Positions 49,944 through 58,951 are shown, counted from the first letter of the stretch. The stretch is 64,000 nt of DNA from Anaerolineales bacterium (GCA_019187665.1 JABARH010000010.1:124001-188000), one strand, 5' to 3'. The notes: generated by a model from the letters alone, not told the origin. A program made the numbers and translations.

Positions 49944-50557
49944 TGCAATCTATGAAACAGGATATTCTGCGCGCGTTTTATCCCACCTTCATCGGTGTGC
50001 TGATCGGCCTCGTGTTGGGCGGGTTGCTGTGGATCGTAGTGCGTTCGCCGGACGGCAACGCGGTGACGCTCCAGCCGCCGCCTACGGTGGCACCGCTCGT
50101 GGTGGACGTGGCGGGCGCGGTTCCGCGTCCGGGCGTGTACGAGTTCCCGACGGGGGCACGTGTCAAGGACGCGGTGCAAGCCGCGGGCGGGTTGCTGGCT
50201 GAGGCCAACAAATCTTCCATCAATCTGGCCGCGCCTCTCGAAGACGGTCAGCGGCTGGAGATTCCCTACCTTGCCGGCCTCGAGCCGACCCCGCCGGCCG
50301 CCCTGGCTTTTTCCTCCTCCACGAACTCGGACGGCAGCCGCTCGGTGATTGTCCCGTCGGAGCTGATAGACATTAATATCGCCACCCTTCAAGAATTAGA
50401 AACCCTGCCCGGCATTGGTCCCTCGCTGGCACAGGCCATCATAGACTATCGCGACGAGTTCGGTCCCTTCTTTGCCATTGAGGATCTTTTGTTCGTGAAT
50501 GGCATTGGACCGGAGACCTTTGAGGCCATCAAAGATTTGATCATGGTCGAGTTCTAA
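49943..50557 (+). CDS. ComEA-like DNA-binding protein (SLBB + helix-hairpin-helix)
   Basis: The protein has 204 residues. A membrane helix (about 12-35) is followed by an SLBB-like domain (VVDVAGAVPRPGVYEFPTGARV, about 53-110), a Ser-rich linker and a C-terminal pair of helix-hairpin-helix motifs (DINIATLQELETLPGIGPSLAQAI and NGIGPETFEAIKDL). This is the ComEA layout: an envelope-anchored double-stranded DNA receptor for natural transformation. No other com gene lies in the window. The ATG at 49943 was chosen over a TTG at 49925. Confidence 0.9.
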   Translation: MQSMKQDILRAFYPTFIGVLIGLVLGGLLWIVVRSPDGNAVTLQPPPTVAPLVVDVAGAVPRPGVYEFPTGARVKDAVQAAGGLLAEANKSSINLAAPLEDGQRLEIPYLAGLEPTPPAALAFSSSTNSDGSRSVIVPSELIDINIATLQELETLPGIGPSLAQAIIDYRDEFGPFFAIEDLLFVNGIGPETFEAIKDLIMVEF

Positions 50558-50630
50558 TTCTGCACGGCTTACGTAAAAGCCTGCACAGGCGCGTTAGAGA
50601 ACGCCTATCCTGTTCTTCTGCAGACCCAAA

Positions 50631-50667
50631 AAAAGCGGAGACCTCGACGAGTCTCCGCTTTTTTTTC
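50631..50667. terminator. Bidirectional rho-independent terminator
   Basis: Perfect 12-bp stem AAAAGCGGAGAC / GTCTCCGCTTTT (50631-50642, 50651-50662) with an 8-base loop, flanked by an A-tract and a T-tract. It separates the plus-strand ComEA-like gene from the convergent acyl-CoA dehydrogenase gene. Confidence 0.92.
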
Positions 50668-50799
50668 TCTACCGTACATGAGAAGATTTTTACCGCAAAG
50701 CACGCTAAGGTCGCCAAGTTAAAAAGGTTTTCTTTGCGTTCACTTCGGCTTCGCTCAGTACAGGCTTTGCGGGCTTAGCGGTGCAAATGTACGGTAGAG
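50667..50799. repeat. 133-bp element with 13-bp perfect terminal inverted repeats (MITE-like)
   Basis: The ends are CTCTACCGTACAT (50667-50679) and ATGTACGGTAGAG (50787-50799). Inside, ACCGCAAAGCACGCTAAGG near the left end is partly inverted as GCTTTGCGGGCTTAGCGG near the right, and a CACTTCGGCTTCGCTCAG segment interrupts one arm. There is no ORF. It lies between the terminator and the 3' end of the acyl-CoA dehydrogenase gene. Confidence 0.7.
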
Positions 50800-50804
50800 A
50801 GATG

Positions 50805-51953
50805 TCAGCCGCCCAGGAGGCTCCGCGCGAGGATCATGCGCTGGATCTCGCTCGTCCCTTCGCCAATGGTCATCAAGCGCGCGTCGCGATACATGCGCTC
50901 GACCGGGTATTCGCGGCTGTAACCATAGCCGCCGTGAATTTGAATGGCGTTATAGCAAACGCGTTCGGCCATTTCAGAGGCGTACAACTTCGCCATGCTG
51001 GCTTCGACGGAATAGGGGCGTCCCTCCTCTTTCAGCCAGGCGGCGCGCTGAATCATGTTGCGCGCCAGTTCGATCTCCATGGCGGCGTCCGCGAGTTTCC
51101 ATTGAATGGCTTGAAAGTCCGCGATGGGATGCCCGAAGGCCTTGCGCTCTTTTGCGTATTTAAGCGAAGCCTCCAGCGCCGCTTCGGCCAGGCCAAGCGA
51201 GATGGCGCCGATGGCGATTCGCCCGCCGTCGAGCGTGGAGAGGGTCTGCTGTAAGCCGCGTCCCTCCTCGCCAACCAGATTCCCCAGCGGCACGCGTGCA
51301 TGATCGAAGCTGATGGCGTGCGCGGGCGAACCGTTCAGCCCCATCTTTTTTTCGGGCGGGGCGATGTGCAGGCCGGGCGTGTCGGTCGGGACGAGAATCT
51401 GGCTCAGCGACCGCGAACCCCCTGTCGGGCCGGTGCGAACGACAACGATGATGTACTCCGCGATGGAGGCGTTCGTACACCACATCTTCGCGCCGTTCAG
51501 GACCCACTCGTTTCCCGATTTTTCTGCACGGCAGGCAATGCCACCCTGCAGGTCGGACCCAGCCTGCGGCTCCGTCATCACGAGCGCGGATAATTTATGT
51601 TTGCCGCTGGTAACGCGCGGCAGCCATTTTTTCTTTAATTCAGCGTCGCCGAATTGGACGAGCGGCGTAACGCCGAGGCCGTTGTGCGCCGCGAGCGTGA
51701 GCGCGGTGGAGCCGCAACCCCAGCCCACCTCTTCGATGGCTATGGCCGCGCTGATCGCGTCCACGTTCGCGCCGCCATATTCTTCCGGCACGTTCAGCCC
51801 GAGCAGTCCCAGCGGACCCATTTTTCGGATCGCGTCCCAATGGAGTTCGCCGGTTTCTTCCACCTCGTACGCGTGAGGGCGCACTTCCGCCGCGATGAAA
51901 TCGTGGACGGTCTTTTGCCACATGCGTTGTTCTTCGCTAAGATCGAAATTCAT
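50805..51953 (-). CDS. Acyl-CoA dehydrogenase (second paralog)
   Basis: The protein has 382 residues. It has [20 protein letters not shown], the helical C-terminal domain with [23 protein letters not shown], and the catalytic base E365 in GEGTSEIQ. The overall pattern fits short/branched-chain acyl-CoA dehydrogenases. It begins 17 bp inside the end of the DUF2007-like gene, so the two are translationally linked with the YwiC-like gene upstream. Confidence 0.94.
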   Translation of the reverse strand: MNFDLSEEQRMWQKTVHDFIAAEVRPHAYEVEETGELHWDAIRKMGPLGLLGLNVPEEYGGANVDAISAAIAIEEVGWGCGSTALTLAAHNGLGVTPLVQFGDAELKKKWLPRVTSGKHKLSALVMTEPQAGSDLQGGIACRAEKSGNEWVLNGAKMWCTNASIAEYIIVVVRTGPTGGSRSLSQILVPTDTPGLHIAPPEKKMGLNGSPAHAISFDHARVPLGNLVGEEGRGLQQTLSTLDGGRIAIGAISLGLAEAALEASLKYAKERKAFGHPIADFQAIQWKLADAAMEIELARNMIQRAAWLKEEGRPYSVEASMAKLYASEMAERVCYNAIQIHGGYGYSREYPVERMYRDARLMTIGEGTSEIQRMILARSLLGG

Positions 51954-52263
51954 TCCTGTCTCCTGATGTTTTTATGATCGCGCTTAAGTCCGTTGCGCCG
52001 CTTCCCTCTTCGCCGGGTTCATCCTGCGTTTCGGTCGCGTCGAAATTCCAGCCGCTGCTCTTATACAATTGGCGGGCCGCTTCTGCCTGGCCCTCCCGTA
52101 CAAGGATTTGGACGACTCCCAGCGGGAAACGATAGGCAAACCCCTCATACGCTTCCTGCACCTGCCGCGCTTCGATTCCATGCGCGGCCAGCATGCTTGT
52201 CAGCATGTCGGCGTGATACCGCTGGAAAACATCCATCAACCGTTCCCATCCGGGCTCTTTCAT
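51937..52263 (-). CDS. DUF2007-like small signal-transducing-type protein
   Basis: The protein has 108 residues. The first 75 residues match the DUF2007 pattern: an N-terminal helix region with [20 protein letters not shown], then a strand ([17 protein letters not shown]) like the PII-related beta-alpha fold proposed for that family; the tail is acidic and disordered. I chose ATG 52263 because GGAAGTG stands just before it; ATG 52275 would overlap the upstream gene by 10 bp. Function is unknown. It overlaps the acyl-CoA dehydrogenase start by 17 bp. Confidence 0.7.
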   Translation of the reverse strand: MKEPGWERLMDVFQRYHADMLTSMLAAHGIEARQVQEAYEGFAYRFPLGVVQILVREGQAEAARQLYKSSGWNFDATETQDEPGEEGSGATDLSAIIKTSGDRNEFRS

Positions 52264-52265
52264 TT

Positions 52266-53105
52266 TCACTTCCATAGAAGAATGAACAGGATCGTCCACA
52301 AAATACTGACGACGAGTTGGCGAACTCCAACGCGTGTCGGTTTCCAGCCCGCGGCGGGATGCTCGATTCCCCAAAGTGCCTCCGCCCATTGCAAGAGATA
52401 GGGCAGGAAAAGCCACTGCGGAAGAAAGTGAAACCAACCGAGCAGGAGAGTCGCGCCGAGGTTGAATGTTGTATACAAAAACGCGCGGCGTCCCAGTCTC
52501 CACTTTTCGCGGCGCGCCAGATCTTTGGCCTGCTCTGCGCGCGGCAGGGTCTCCCTCTGCGCGAGCCGCAGATAGGCGTATACAATGCTCGCCGCAGATT
52601 GCGCCCACGTGAGCGCCCACAGCCACCAGCCCTGTGGATCGTAGCCGCCGCGCCCGACCCAATACGCGGCCGGGGCGACCAGCGCCAACACGCCCGTGGC
52701 GATCACCTCCACGCCGGCCTGCCTGCGCTCGGCGCGTTTCCCCACCAACCGCAAATGCCATGCAAAGACCGGCGCGCCCGGCACAGCGAGATAGGCGATA
52801 TATCCCTGTTTGAGATAAAACAATTCCGCCAGCGCGAGCAGGGCAATGACCCCATACACAAGAACCCAAAGACGAGCGGCGGGCAGGTCGCTGCGCGGGC
52901 GGCGGCCCGCGTATGCCTTGATAATGGCGGTCATTGGCTGGCGCAGCAGAAAGACCGACATGGCCGCGACGACGAGACTCAACGAAGCAAAGTTGAATTG
53001 CCTGCCCGCGCAGAGGCCGATCAACAGCGGCGATAGAATGAACACCCACGATCCATGATCCTGGGGTAACGCGATCTGACGATTAAAGAAGCGTTTGAGA
53101 GCCAT
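52266..53105 (-). CDS. YwiC-like polytopic membrane protein
   Basis: The protein has 279 residues with about eight membrane helices. The N-terminus IALPQDHGSWVFILSPLLIG matches the YwiC-like family hallmark (P-x-E/D-H-G-x-W), followed by FLLRQPMTAIIKA, which resembles UbiA-type prenyltransferases; function is unknown. Start at 53105: the hydrophobic core follows and a perfect TATAAT lies 7 bases upstream, so the mRNA is probably leaderless. It is the first gene of a three-gene minus-strand unit with the DUF2007-like and acyl-CoA dehydrogenase genes. Confidence 0.75.
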   Translation of the reverse strand: MALKRFFNRQIALPQDHGSWVFILSPLLIGLCAGRQFNFASLSLVVAAMSVFLLRQPMTAIIKAYAGRRPRSDLPAARLWVLVYGVIALLALAELFYLKQGYIAYLAVPGAPVFAWHLRLVGKRAERRQAGVEVIATGVLALVAPAAYWVGRGGYDPQGWWLWALTWAQSAASIVYAYLRLAQRETLPRAEQAKDLARREKWRLGRRAFLYTTFNLGATLLLGWFHFLPQWLFLPYLLQWAEALWGIEHPAAGWKPTRVGVRQLVVSILWTILFILLWK

Positions 53106-53212
53106 GATCGAAATTATATGCTCACCTTGCATGGTCTGGCAAGATTCAGATTGCAGCCGGCGCGGCGTTCGCAGGCTCTTCATGTTCTTGTTCCCCGTGC
53201 TACAATCAATTT
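53106..53212. promoter_or_regulatory. Divergent pair of leaderless-type promoters
   Basis: On the minus strand TTGCCA (53142-53137), an 18-bp spacer and TATAAT (53118-53113) predict a start 1 base before the YwiC-like ATG at 53105. On the plus strand TACAAT (53201-53206) predicts a start at the A of the cyclase ATG at 53213, with only a weak -35. Neither gene has a Shine-Dalgarno sequence. Confidence 0.55.
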
Positions 53213-56200
53213 ATGCACCGCCTCGTTCCCGACCTCATCCTCGAAAACTACCGCGCAAAAAAATATAACGGATCATTCCGTGCTGTCGGCATGTTCCTCG
53301 ATCTTTCCGGCTTCTCCAGTCTCACCGACGCTTTGATGAAGCAGGGCCAATACGGCGCAGAGGCGCTGGCCGGTCTGATGCGCGACATCTTCGACCCGCT
53401 CGTGAGTGGTATTTTCGAACACGGCGGGAAGATCGTCGGGTTCGCGGGCGATGGCATTATGTCGCTTTTTCCGACCCTTGACGACGATCGGTCTGCGGCG
53501 CTGAACGCGCTGGCCGCCGCGCAAATGATCCAGCGCCGTCTTTCCGAACATTCTCTGCGTACATCGCCATATGGTTCTTTCGCATTTTCTGCCAAGATCG
53601 GCCTGTCGTTGGGCGATGTTTCATGGGGGATCCTGCATTCGCAGGATGAAAAGACTGCCACGTATTTCTTTCGCGGCCCGGCTGTGGAAGATTCTGCCGC
53701 GGGTGAACGTCTTGCGCGGCCCGGCGATGTGTTCCTCTCGCATGCTCTGGCCGACGTCTTGGACGGGGACGTGCGTCTCGGAGAGGACGCGTCCTTCCAT
53801 CGTCTGGAGGGAATCGTCGTTCCCCTGCCGCCCCCGCTCCCGATTCACCTCGCGGAAATAGACGAAGCCGCCGCGCGCGTCTTCGTTCCGGCCAACGTGC
53901 TGCACCGCGGCGAACGCGGCGAATTTCGCCAGGCGGTGAACCTCTTCATGCGTTTTCCCGAACTGAGCGATGCAGCCCTGCGAAGCTTCATCCATACCCT
54001 GTTCGAGCTGCGCGAACAATATGGTGGGATGGTGACCCGGCTGGATTTTGGCGACAAGGGTTGTAACATGCTCATGTTCTGGGGCGCACCGGTGGCCTAT
54101 GAAAACGATATCGGCCGCGCCCTGAACTTTATTCTCGACCTTCAAGCGCGCGCGGGCTTTCCGATCACCGCAGGCGTGACGTATTACATCGCGCATTCCG
54201 GTTTCATCGGCGGGAGGCTGAGCGAGTGTTATACCTGCTACGGCTGGGGCGTTAACCTGGCCGCGCGTTTTATGACCTCCGCGCCGGATGGGGAGATCTG
54301 GATTGACGAGCGCGTGGCGCGGCGAGTCAATCACCGCTTCGATTACAACCAACTCGGCGCGCAAAAATTCAAGGGCTTCGAGACCGAGCAAAAAGCGTTC
54401 ACCCTGCTTGGCCGCAAGCAATATATCGAGACACCGCATCAGGGCGAGTTTGTCGGGCGGGACGCGGAGATGGCGCAACTGCTTAACTTCCTGAACCCGC
54501 TGTGGCAGGGCAGGTTCGCGGGCGTCTTTGCCGTTTGGGGCGAGGCAGGCATTGGCAAAAGCCGTCTTGTCTATGAATTGAGCGCGTTGCCCGCCCTCGA
54601 AGAACGCAGGGTAGTGTGGGCGTTCTGCCATTCCGACCAGATTCTGCAACATTCCTTTAATCCGTTTCGTTATTGGCTGCTGGGTTATTTTGGATTTGCG
54701 CCCAGCATGAGCGAAGCAGCCCGCAAGAATCTCTTCGATACTCATCTCGATCAATTGATCGCGCAGACCGCCGACGCTGCCCTGGCCGGGGAATTGGAGC
54801 GCACACGCTCCGCGCTCGGTTCTCTGGTGGACCTTGAATGGACGGACTCGCTTTACGCCCGCCTCGACGCTGAAGGCCGCTACAACAACACCGTGATTGC
54901 GCTGGTTGCGCTGTTCAAAGCCGAAAGTTTGCGCCAGCCGCTCGCCCTGTTCATTGAGGACGCCCAGTTCATTGACGATGATTCTCGCGCGTTCCTGCCG
55001 CGCCTCAAACGCGCCCTGTCTTCTGGCGAAACAATTCACCCCGTTGCAATCATCCTTTCCTCCCGCCGCACGGGCGCAGAGACTCTCTTCGACGATGGAT
55101 TATTCGATCAATCCATCGAACTTCCGCCGCTTTCGATGGAGGCGCTAACCACTCTGGTCGAGGTTGAATTGGGCGGCGCAATCTCTTCGGAACTGGCCCA
55201 ACTGATACAGGAACGTTCCGAGGGCAACCCATTTTTTGTAGAGCAGGTGCTGGTTTACCTTCAGGAGGAAAAGTGCATCGAGATGAGCGCGCAGGGCTGG
55301 CGATTGACAAAACGCCTGCAAGAAGCCTTCCTGTCTGCCGATCTCCGCTCTCTGTTGATGGCCCGCCTCGATCAACTGGCAGACAACGTCCGCGACACGC
55401 TTCAAACTGCCTCTGTGCTGGGGCGCGAGTTCGACATCTCGATTCTTTCCGTCATCCTGGCTGATCGTCCTTCGCTGGACAGCGAGATCAAGGCCGCTGT
55501 GCGCGCGGGGATTCTCCTGCCCCTGGGTCACGCGCGCTTCGCCTTCACGCATGGCCTGTTGCGCGATTCGGCCTATTCCATGCAGATGTCAGCGCGCCGA
55601 CAGGAATTACATTTTCTCGCGGTCGAGGCGCTGGAGAAAATTTACAAAGAGGAGATTGAACATCACTGCGATCAGCTGGCCCATCACGCGGAGCGCGCCC
55701 AGTTGAGCGAGAAAGCGCGCCGCTACCTGGCCCTGTCTGGGCAGCAGGCCTTCGAGTCGTACCACAACGCGCGGGCCGCCGACAGCTTTACCCGGTCGCT
55801 GGCCTTTATCCCCGATTCTGACGCGCGAGCCAGATGGGAGATGCTCTTCAAGCGCATGGAGGTCTATAAGCGCACCGGAGACCGCGTCCGACATTTACAG
55901 GATATTGAGATACTGGACGCGCTGGCAAAGCGCATCGGCGATGAAGAGTTGATCGTGGGCGCTCTTGTGCAGTTTGCCTATTTTCAATTCACCACAGGCG
56001 AATATGCCCATTGTATCAAGAGCGTTTCCCGGGCGTTCGAGTCTCCGCGCCTGCAAGGGCAGGTGAAAATGGACGCCTATTCCTATTGGGTCTCGGCGCT
56101 GCTGCGTTTGGGCAGGCTGGAAGAGAGCATGCAAAAGGCGGAGGAGGCGCTGGCCGAGGCGCGACGGATGGGGTCCAGGAAGGCGGAGGCCAATACGCTC

Positions 56201-57118
56201 AACGGCATGGGCCTGATCTCCATCGAGCAGGTAAAACTCACGCCAGCCATGGAGTTTTTGAATCAGGCGCTTCAGATCGCGCGCGAAGTGGGGGATGCGC
56301 CGGTCGAAATGATGACGTTGAACAATATGGGAAATGCCGCCGGATATCTTGGCGATTATTCGCTGGCGCGCGATTGCTACGAGCGCTCCTACCTCACGAC
56401 GCGCGAACGGGGAGATCGTTACGCACAGGGATTGTTACTTGGCAACCTTGGCTGGATGGCCGGCCTGCAGGGTGATTTCCCGGCCGCCCGTGAATATCAG
56501 CGACAGTCGCTGATAGTAGCGCGTGAAGTTGGGAACCCCTACCAGGAAGCCTATACGCTGATAAATTTAAGCCAGGTTTCGAGCATGCTCGGCGACGCGG
56601 CGCAGGCCGTCGAGCATGCCCGCCTCGCCCACGGAATTTGCCAATCCATCGGGGAGCGTTCCGGCGAAGCCTGGTCCTTGTTGAACATGGGGCATGCGTA
56701 TCTGTTGTTGGGAGATGCAGAACAAGCGCAGACGGTTTACGAAAAATGCCTCACGATCCGTGAGGAAATGCGCCAGCCCAACCTCGCCGCAGAGGCCCTT
56801 GCGGGTTTATTGCAGATTCATCTCCGGGGAAACGATATACAGGGCCTGTCGCAGCGTACAGCGGAACTGCTTTCCGTTGTGGAAAACGACCGGGACTTGA
56901 GCGGTACGGAGGATCCTCTGCGCGTTTATTTTAATCTGTATCTCGCCTTGAGAAAATTGGAAGACCCGCGCGCTCAAGAACATCTGCAACAGGCAGTTCA
57001 ACTTCTTGAGACGCAGGTCTCCAAATTCAAGAGCGATGACGAGCGACAGCGATATGTGGAAAATGTCCCCTGGCGGCGCGCCATCCAGCTGGCGGGCCGT
57101 GCTTTGGATCAGGGATAG
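53213..57118 (+). CDS. Soluble adenylyl cyclase-like protein: tandem class III cyclase domains, AAA ATPase, TPR
   Basis: The protein has 1301 residues. A first class III cyclase domain (about 20-200) has both metal Asp residues in place (D30 in FLDLSGFSSL; D80 in FAGDGIMSLF). A second, more divergent cyclase-like domain (about 240-400; MVTRLDFGDKGCNMLMFWGAP, VNLAARFMTS) follows. The ATPase domain starts at FVGRDAEM with Walker A GEAGIGKS (443-450) and Walker B LFIEDAQ (D583). The C-terminal half (about 830-1280) is TPR-like helical repeats. This is the domain order of mammalian soluble adenylyl cyclase (ADCY10), also found in some bacteria. cAMP production is plausible; the isolated cNMP-binding protein at 25976 might respond to it, but that is speculative. 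Its stop overlaps the convergent gene by 10 bp. Confidence 0.9.
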   Translation: MHRLVPDLILENYRAKKYNGSFRAVGMFLDLSGFSSLTDALMKQGQYGAEALAGLMRDIFDPLVSGIFEHGGKIVGFAGDGIMSLFPTLDDDRSAALNALAAAQMIQRRLSEHSLRTSPYGSFAFSAKIGLSLGDVSWGILHSQDEKTATYFFRGPAVEDSAAGERLARPGDVFLSHALADVLDGDVRLGEDASFHRLEGIVVPLPPPLPIHLAEIDEAAARVFVPANVLHRGERGEFRQAVNLFMRFPELSDAALRSFIHTLFELREQYGGMVTRLDFGDKGCNMLMFWGAPVAYENDIGRALNFILDLQARAGFPITAGVTYYIAHSGFIGGRLSECYTCYGWGVNLAARFMTSAPDGEIWIDERVARRVNHRFDYNQLGAQKFKGFETEQKAFTLLGRKQYIETPHQGEFVGRDAEMAQLLNFLNPLWQGRFAGVFAVWGEAGIGKSRLVYELSALPALEERRVVWAFCHSDQILQHSFNPFRYWLLGYFGFAPSMSEAARKNLFDTHLDQLIAQTADAALAGELERTRSALGSLVDLEWTDSLYARLDAEGRYNNTVIALVALFKAESLRQPLALFIEDAQFIDDDSRAFLPRLKRALSSGETIHPVAIILSSRRTGAETLFDDGLFDQSIELPPLSMEALTTLVEVELGGAISSELAQLIQERSEGNPFFVEQVLVYLQEEKCIEMSAQGWRLTKRLQEAFLSADLRSLLMARLDQLADNVRDTLQTASVLGREFDISILSVILADRPSLDSEIKAAVRAGILLPLGHARFAFTHGLLRDSAYSMQMSARRQELHFLAVEALEKIYKEEIEHHCDQLAHHAERAQLSEKARRYLALSGQQAFESYHNARAADSFTRSLAFIPDSDARARWEMLFKRMEVYKRTGDRVRHLQDIEILDALAKRIGDEELIVGALVQFAYFQFTTGEYAHCIKSVSRAFESPRLQGQVKMDAYSYWVSALLRLGRLEESMQKAEEALAEARRMGSRKAEANTLNGMGLISIEQVKLTPAMEFLNQALQIAREVGDAPVEMMTLNNMGNAAGYLGDYSLARDCYERSYLTTRERGDRYAQGLLLGNLGWMAGLQGDFPAAREYQRQSLIVAREVGNPYQEAYTLINLSQVSSMLGDAAQAVEHARLAHGICQSIGERSGEAWSLLNMGHAYLLLGDAEQAQTVYEKCLTIREEMRQPNLAAEALAGLLQIHLRGNDIQGLSQRTAELLSVVENDRDLSGTEDPLRVYFNLYLALRKLEDPRAQEHLQQAVQLLETQVSKFKSDDERQRYVENVPWRRAIQLAGRALDQG

Positions 57119-57477
57119 AATCCCATGGGCGGGTCGCCGACCGCCAACTCCACTTTGATCTTTCCGCTGCCGCCGGCCTTTGCTTTCAATTGCATAATTC
57201 CTGTGGGAAGCAGGGCGAAGAGTTTGGTTTTTCCCTTGGGCAGTTTGTTCAGCGTCACCGTGTAGGGAATGTCCGCGTACGCACCGTTCGATTTTTCGCG
57301 CACAGCAAACGCGACGAACCAGGTAATGGTTCCTTTTTCATAGGGCGTCGGGTCGGGAATCGGCTTGTCGGTCACCTCGTAGTGTTCGGCGTGCTGGTCG
57401 CCGAGATCCACCTCGATTTCGGTGTCGTAGCCGGGCATTTTCTTGCCTTTGATCTTGAATTTTCCGCGAGATTCCAT
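57109..57477 (-). CDS. Conserved-looking hypothetical protein, probably beta-rich
   Basis: The protein has 122 residues, basic, without signal peptide or membrane helix. The start at 57477 has a strong ribosome-binding site (GAGGAGG, 7 bases upstream). The sequence alternates short hydrophobic strands (TITWFVAFAVRE, YTVTLNKLPKG, TKLFALLPTGIMQLKAK, GKIKVELAVGD), suggesting a small beta sandwich. I recognise no family. It converges on the cyclase gene with overlapping stop codons. Confidence 0.65.
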   Translation of the reverse strand: MESRGKFKIKGKKMPGYDTEIEVDLGDQHAEHYEVTDKPIPDPTPYEKGTITWFVAFAVREKSNGAYADIPYTVTLNKLPKGKTKLFALLPTGIMQLKAKAGGSGKIKVELAVGDPPMGFYP

Positions 57478-57619
57478 GTTCGGCCTCCTCTGCCAGTGGG
57501 TTGAAACGATTATAGCCCCGATTTGACGGAATCTAGTCTGTGGTTTGAATCGCCCGCCTTGCACGCGCACGGGATAATTTAAAAATTGCGGCGCGGAAAG
57601 CCGCGTGACGTTCGCTGAT

Positions 57620-57658
57620 CCAAAACGCCTCGCGGAGTCAGGTCGCGAGGCGTTTTGG
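57620..57658. terminator. Terminator hairpin downstream of the sulfur operon
   Basis: Perfect 15-bp inverted repeat CCAAAACGCCTCGCG / CGCGAGGCGTTTTGG (57620-57634, 57644-57658) with a 9-base loop. It lies 10 bp after the stop of the YeeE-rhodanese gene and ends the minus-strand operon. The T-run is inside the stem. Confidence 0.85.
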
Positions 57659-57667
57659 TTGCCGGTA

Positions 57668-58942
57668 TTATCCGCAGCCTCCGCCGCTTTTATCGCGCTT
57701 CAACTGTAACTGAATCTTTGGCTCGTACTCGAGTTCCCACCCGGCCAACGGACTGGGGTCCGCGCAGGCGTAGCGGTCGCCGAGCGCGGCCTGGAAGGTG
57801 AAGCGCAGCGCGTCCTCGAGGGCGGCCGGAACCGGTGCGATGCCGTCCTCCTCCTCGCCAAAGACCGTAATCCAGTGGTTGAGGCCGCCCTCGAGGATGT
57901 AGGCATTTGGGACAGAGTTGGCAACGAGCATCTTCCATGCCTCCGTCGCGGCGGCTTCGTTATTGCCGACCAGCACATAGACCGTGTTCGCAGCCTGCCG
58001 TTCGAGCAGGGCGGGGATGAAGCCTGCGATTTGCGCGAGCGGAAGGTTGAGCGCGCCCTTGATGTGGAACAGGTTGTATTCGTTCTCCGGGCGCACGTCA
58101 ATGACGAGGACGCGCAGGCGGTCGTCTGCGCGGACCTGGAGAAGTTCACCGGGGTGGATATGAACCATGCGCTTCGCAAGCAGTTCATCCGGCGCGAATT
58201 TTATTGGCTCGCCCTCAACGGCGCGCTCGATCTGGACGCGGGCGTATTTTTCCTCGAGCGAGGGCGACCCGATGAAAACGATCGCGAGGGCCGCGGCCGC
58301 CAGTAGTCCCGCGCCCGCGAAGCGAATCTTCGGTTCGCGGCTCATGTCGCGTTTGCCGACGATGCGCTCCAGCTGTTCTGCTCCCCAAAACATGAAGAGC
58401 GCCATGACCACAATCAGCAGGACGACGACTCCGATGGGCAGGCCAAAGACCTGATCGAGAGTGACGCGGCCGAAATAGCCCGCCGTGTTGTACCAGTGAT
58501 CGAAAAGCGATTCGGTTTCGCCGAACAGGAACGCGCCGACGAATCCGCCGAGCATAAAGAGCATCCCGTCAATTTTGCCGGTCGAGGCGGATGCCAGCGA
58601 TGTGGTGGGGCAGAAACCGCCGATGATGAAGCCGACGCCCATGATCAGACCGCCGAGGATGCCCGACCACAAATAGGTTGGGTTGACCCAGACGAGGTTG
58701 AAGTCGAGCAGGCCGAGCGCCACCGCGCCGAAGAGCAGGACCATGGCCGTGACGATGGCTGTAAACATAACTTTGAGGACGGTCAATTCTTTAAAGTAAA
58801 ACTGCGCGGCAAGTTTGCGCGAGTCGCCGAAGCCGGACATTTCGAGAGTGAATCCGAAGGCAAAGCCGATCAGACCGAAGACCACATAGGTCCACGGGTT
58901 GGCTGAACTGACGGCCATGAAAGCAGGAAGTGGGAATGGCAT
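57668..58942 (-). CDS. YeeE/YedE thiosulfate-transporter-type protein fused to a rhodanese-like domain
   Basis: The protein has 424 residues. Residues 15-235 form eight to nine membrane helices with the YeeE/YedE signatures GFGDSRKLAAQFYFK and GGFCPTTSLASASTGK; the Cys in the latter is the conserved substrate-path residue of the family. Residues about 258-365 form a rhodanese-like domain (LVIDVRPENEYNLFHIKGALNLPL, ILEGGLNHW). The catalytic-loop position after VYVLV reads GNNEAAATEA with no Cys, so sulfurtransferase activity is unlikely. It probably imports or binds thiosulfate or another sulfur species. It starts 9 bp after the second YeeE gene. Confidence 0.88.
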   Translation of the reverse strand: MPFPLPAFMAVSSANPWTYVVFGLIGFAFGFTLEMSGFGDSRKLAAQFYFKELTVLKVMFTAIVTAMVLLFGAVALGLLDFNLVWVNPTYLWSGILGGLIMGVGFIIGGFCPTTSLASASTGKIDGMLFMLGGFVGAFLFGETESLFDHWYNTAGYFGRVTLDQVFGLPIGVVVLLIVVMALFMFWGAEQLERIVGKRDMSREPKIRFAGAGLLAAAALAIVFIGSPSLEEKYARVQIERAVEGEPIKFAPDELLAKRMVHIHPGELLQVRADDRLRVLVIDVRPENEYNLFHIKGALNLPLAQIAGFIPALLERQAANTVYVLVGNNEAAATEAWKMLVANSVPNAYILEGGLNHWITVFGEEEDGIAPVPAALEDALRFTFQAALGDRYACADPSPLAGWELEYEPKIQLQLKRDKSGGGCG

Positions 58943-58951
58943 GTCGGTCTC

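Noticed and set aside
52264..53049. N-terminal extension of the DUF2007-like frame to about 370 residues
   Set aside because: The extra part lies over the YwiC-like gene in another frame, is Arg/Gly-rich, and the DUF2007 similarity begins only near the ATG at 52263.
53621..55039. A 472-codon frame antisense to the cyclase gene
   Set aside because: It mirrors the cyclase coding sequence and has no ribosome-binding site or family signature.
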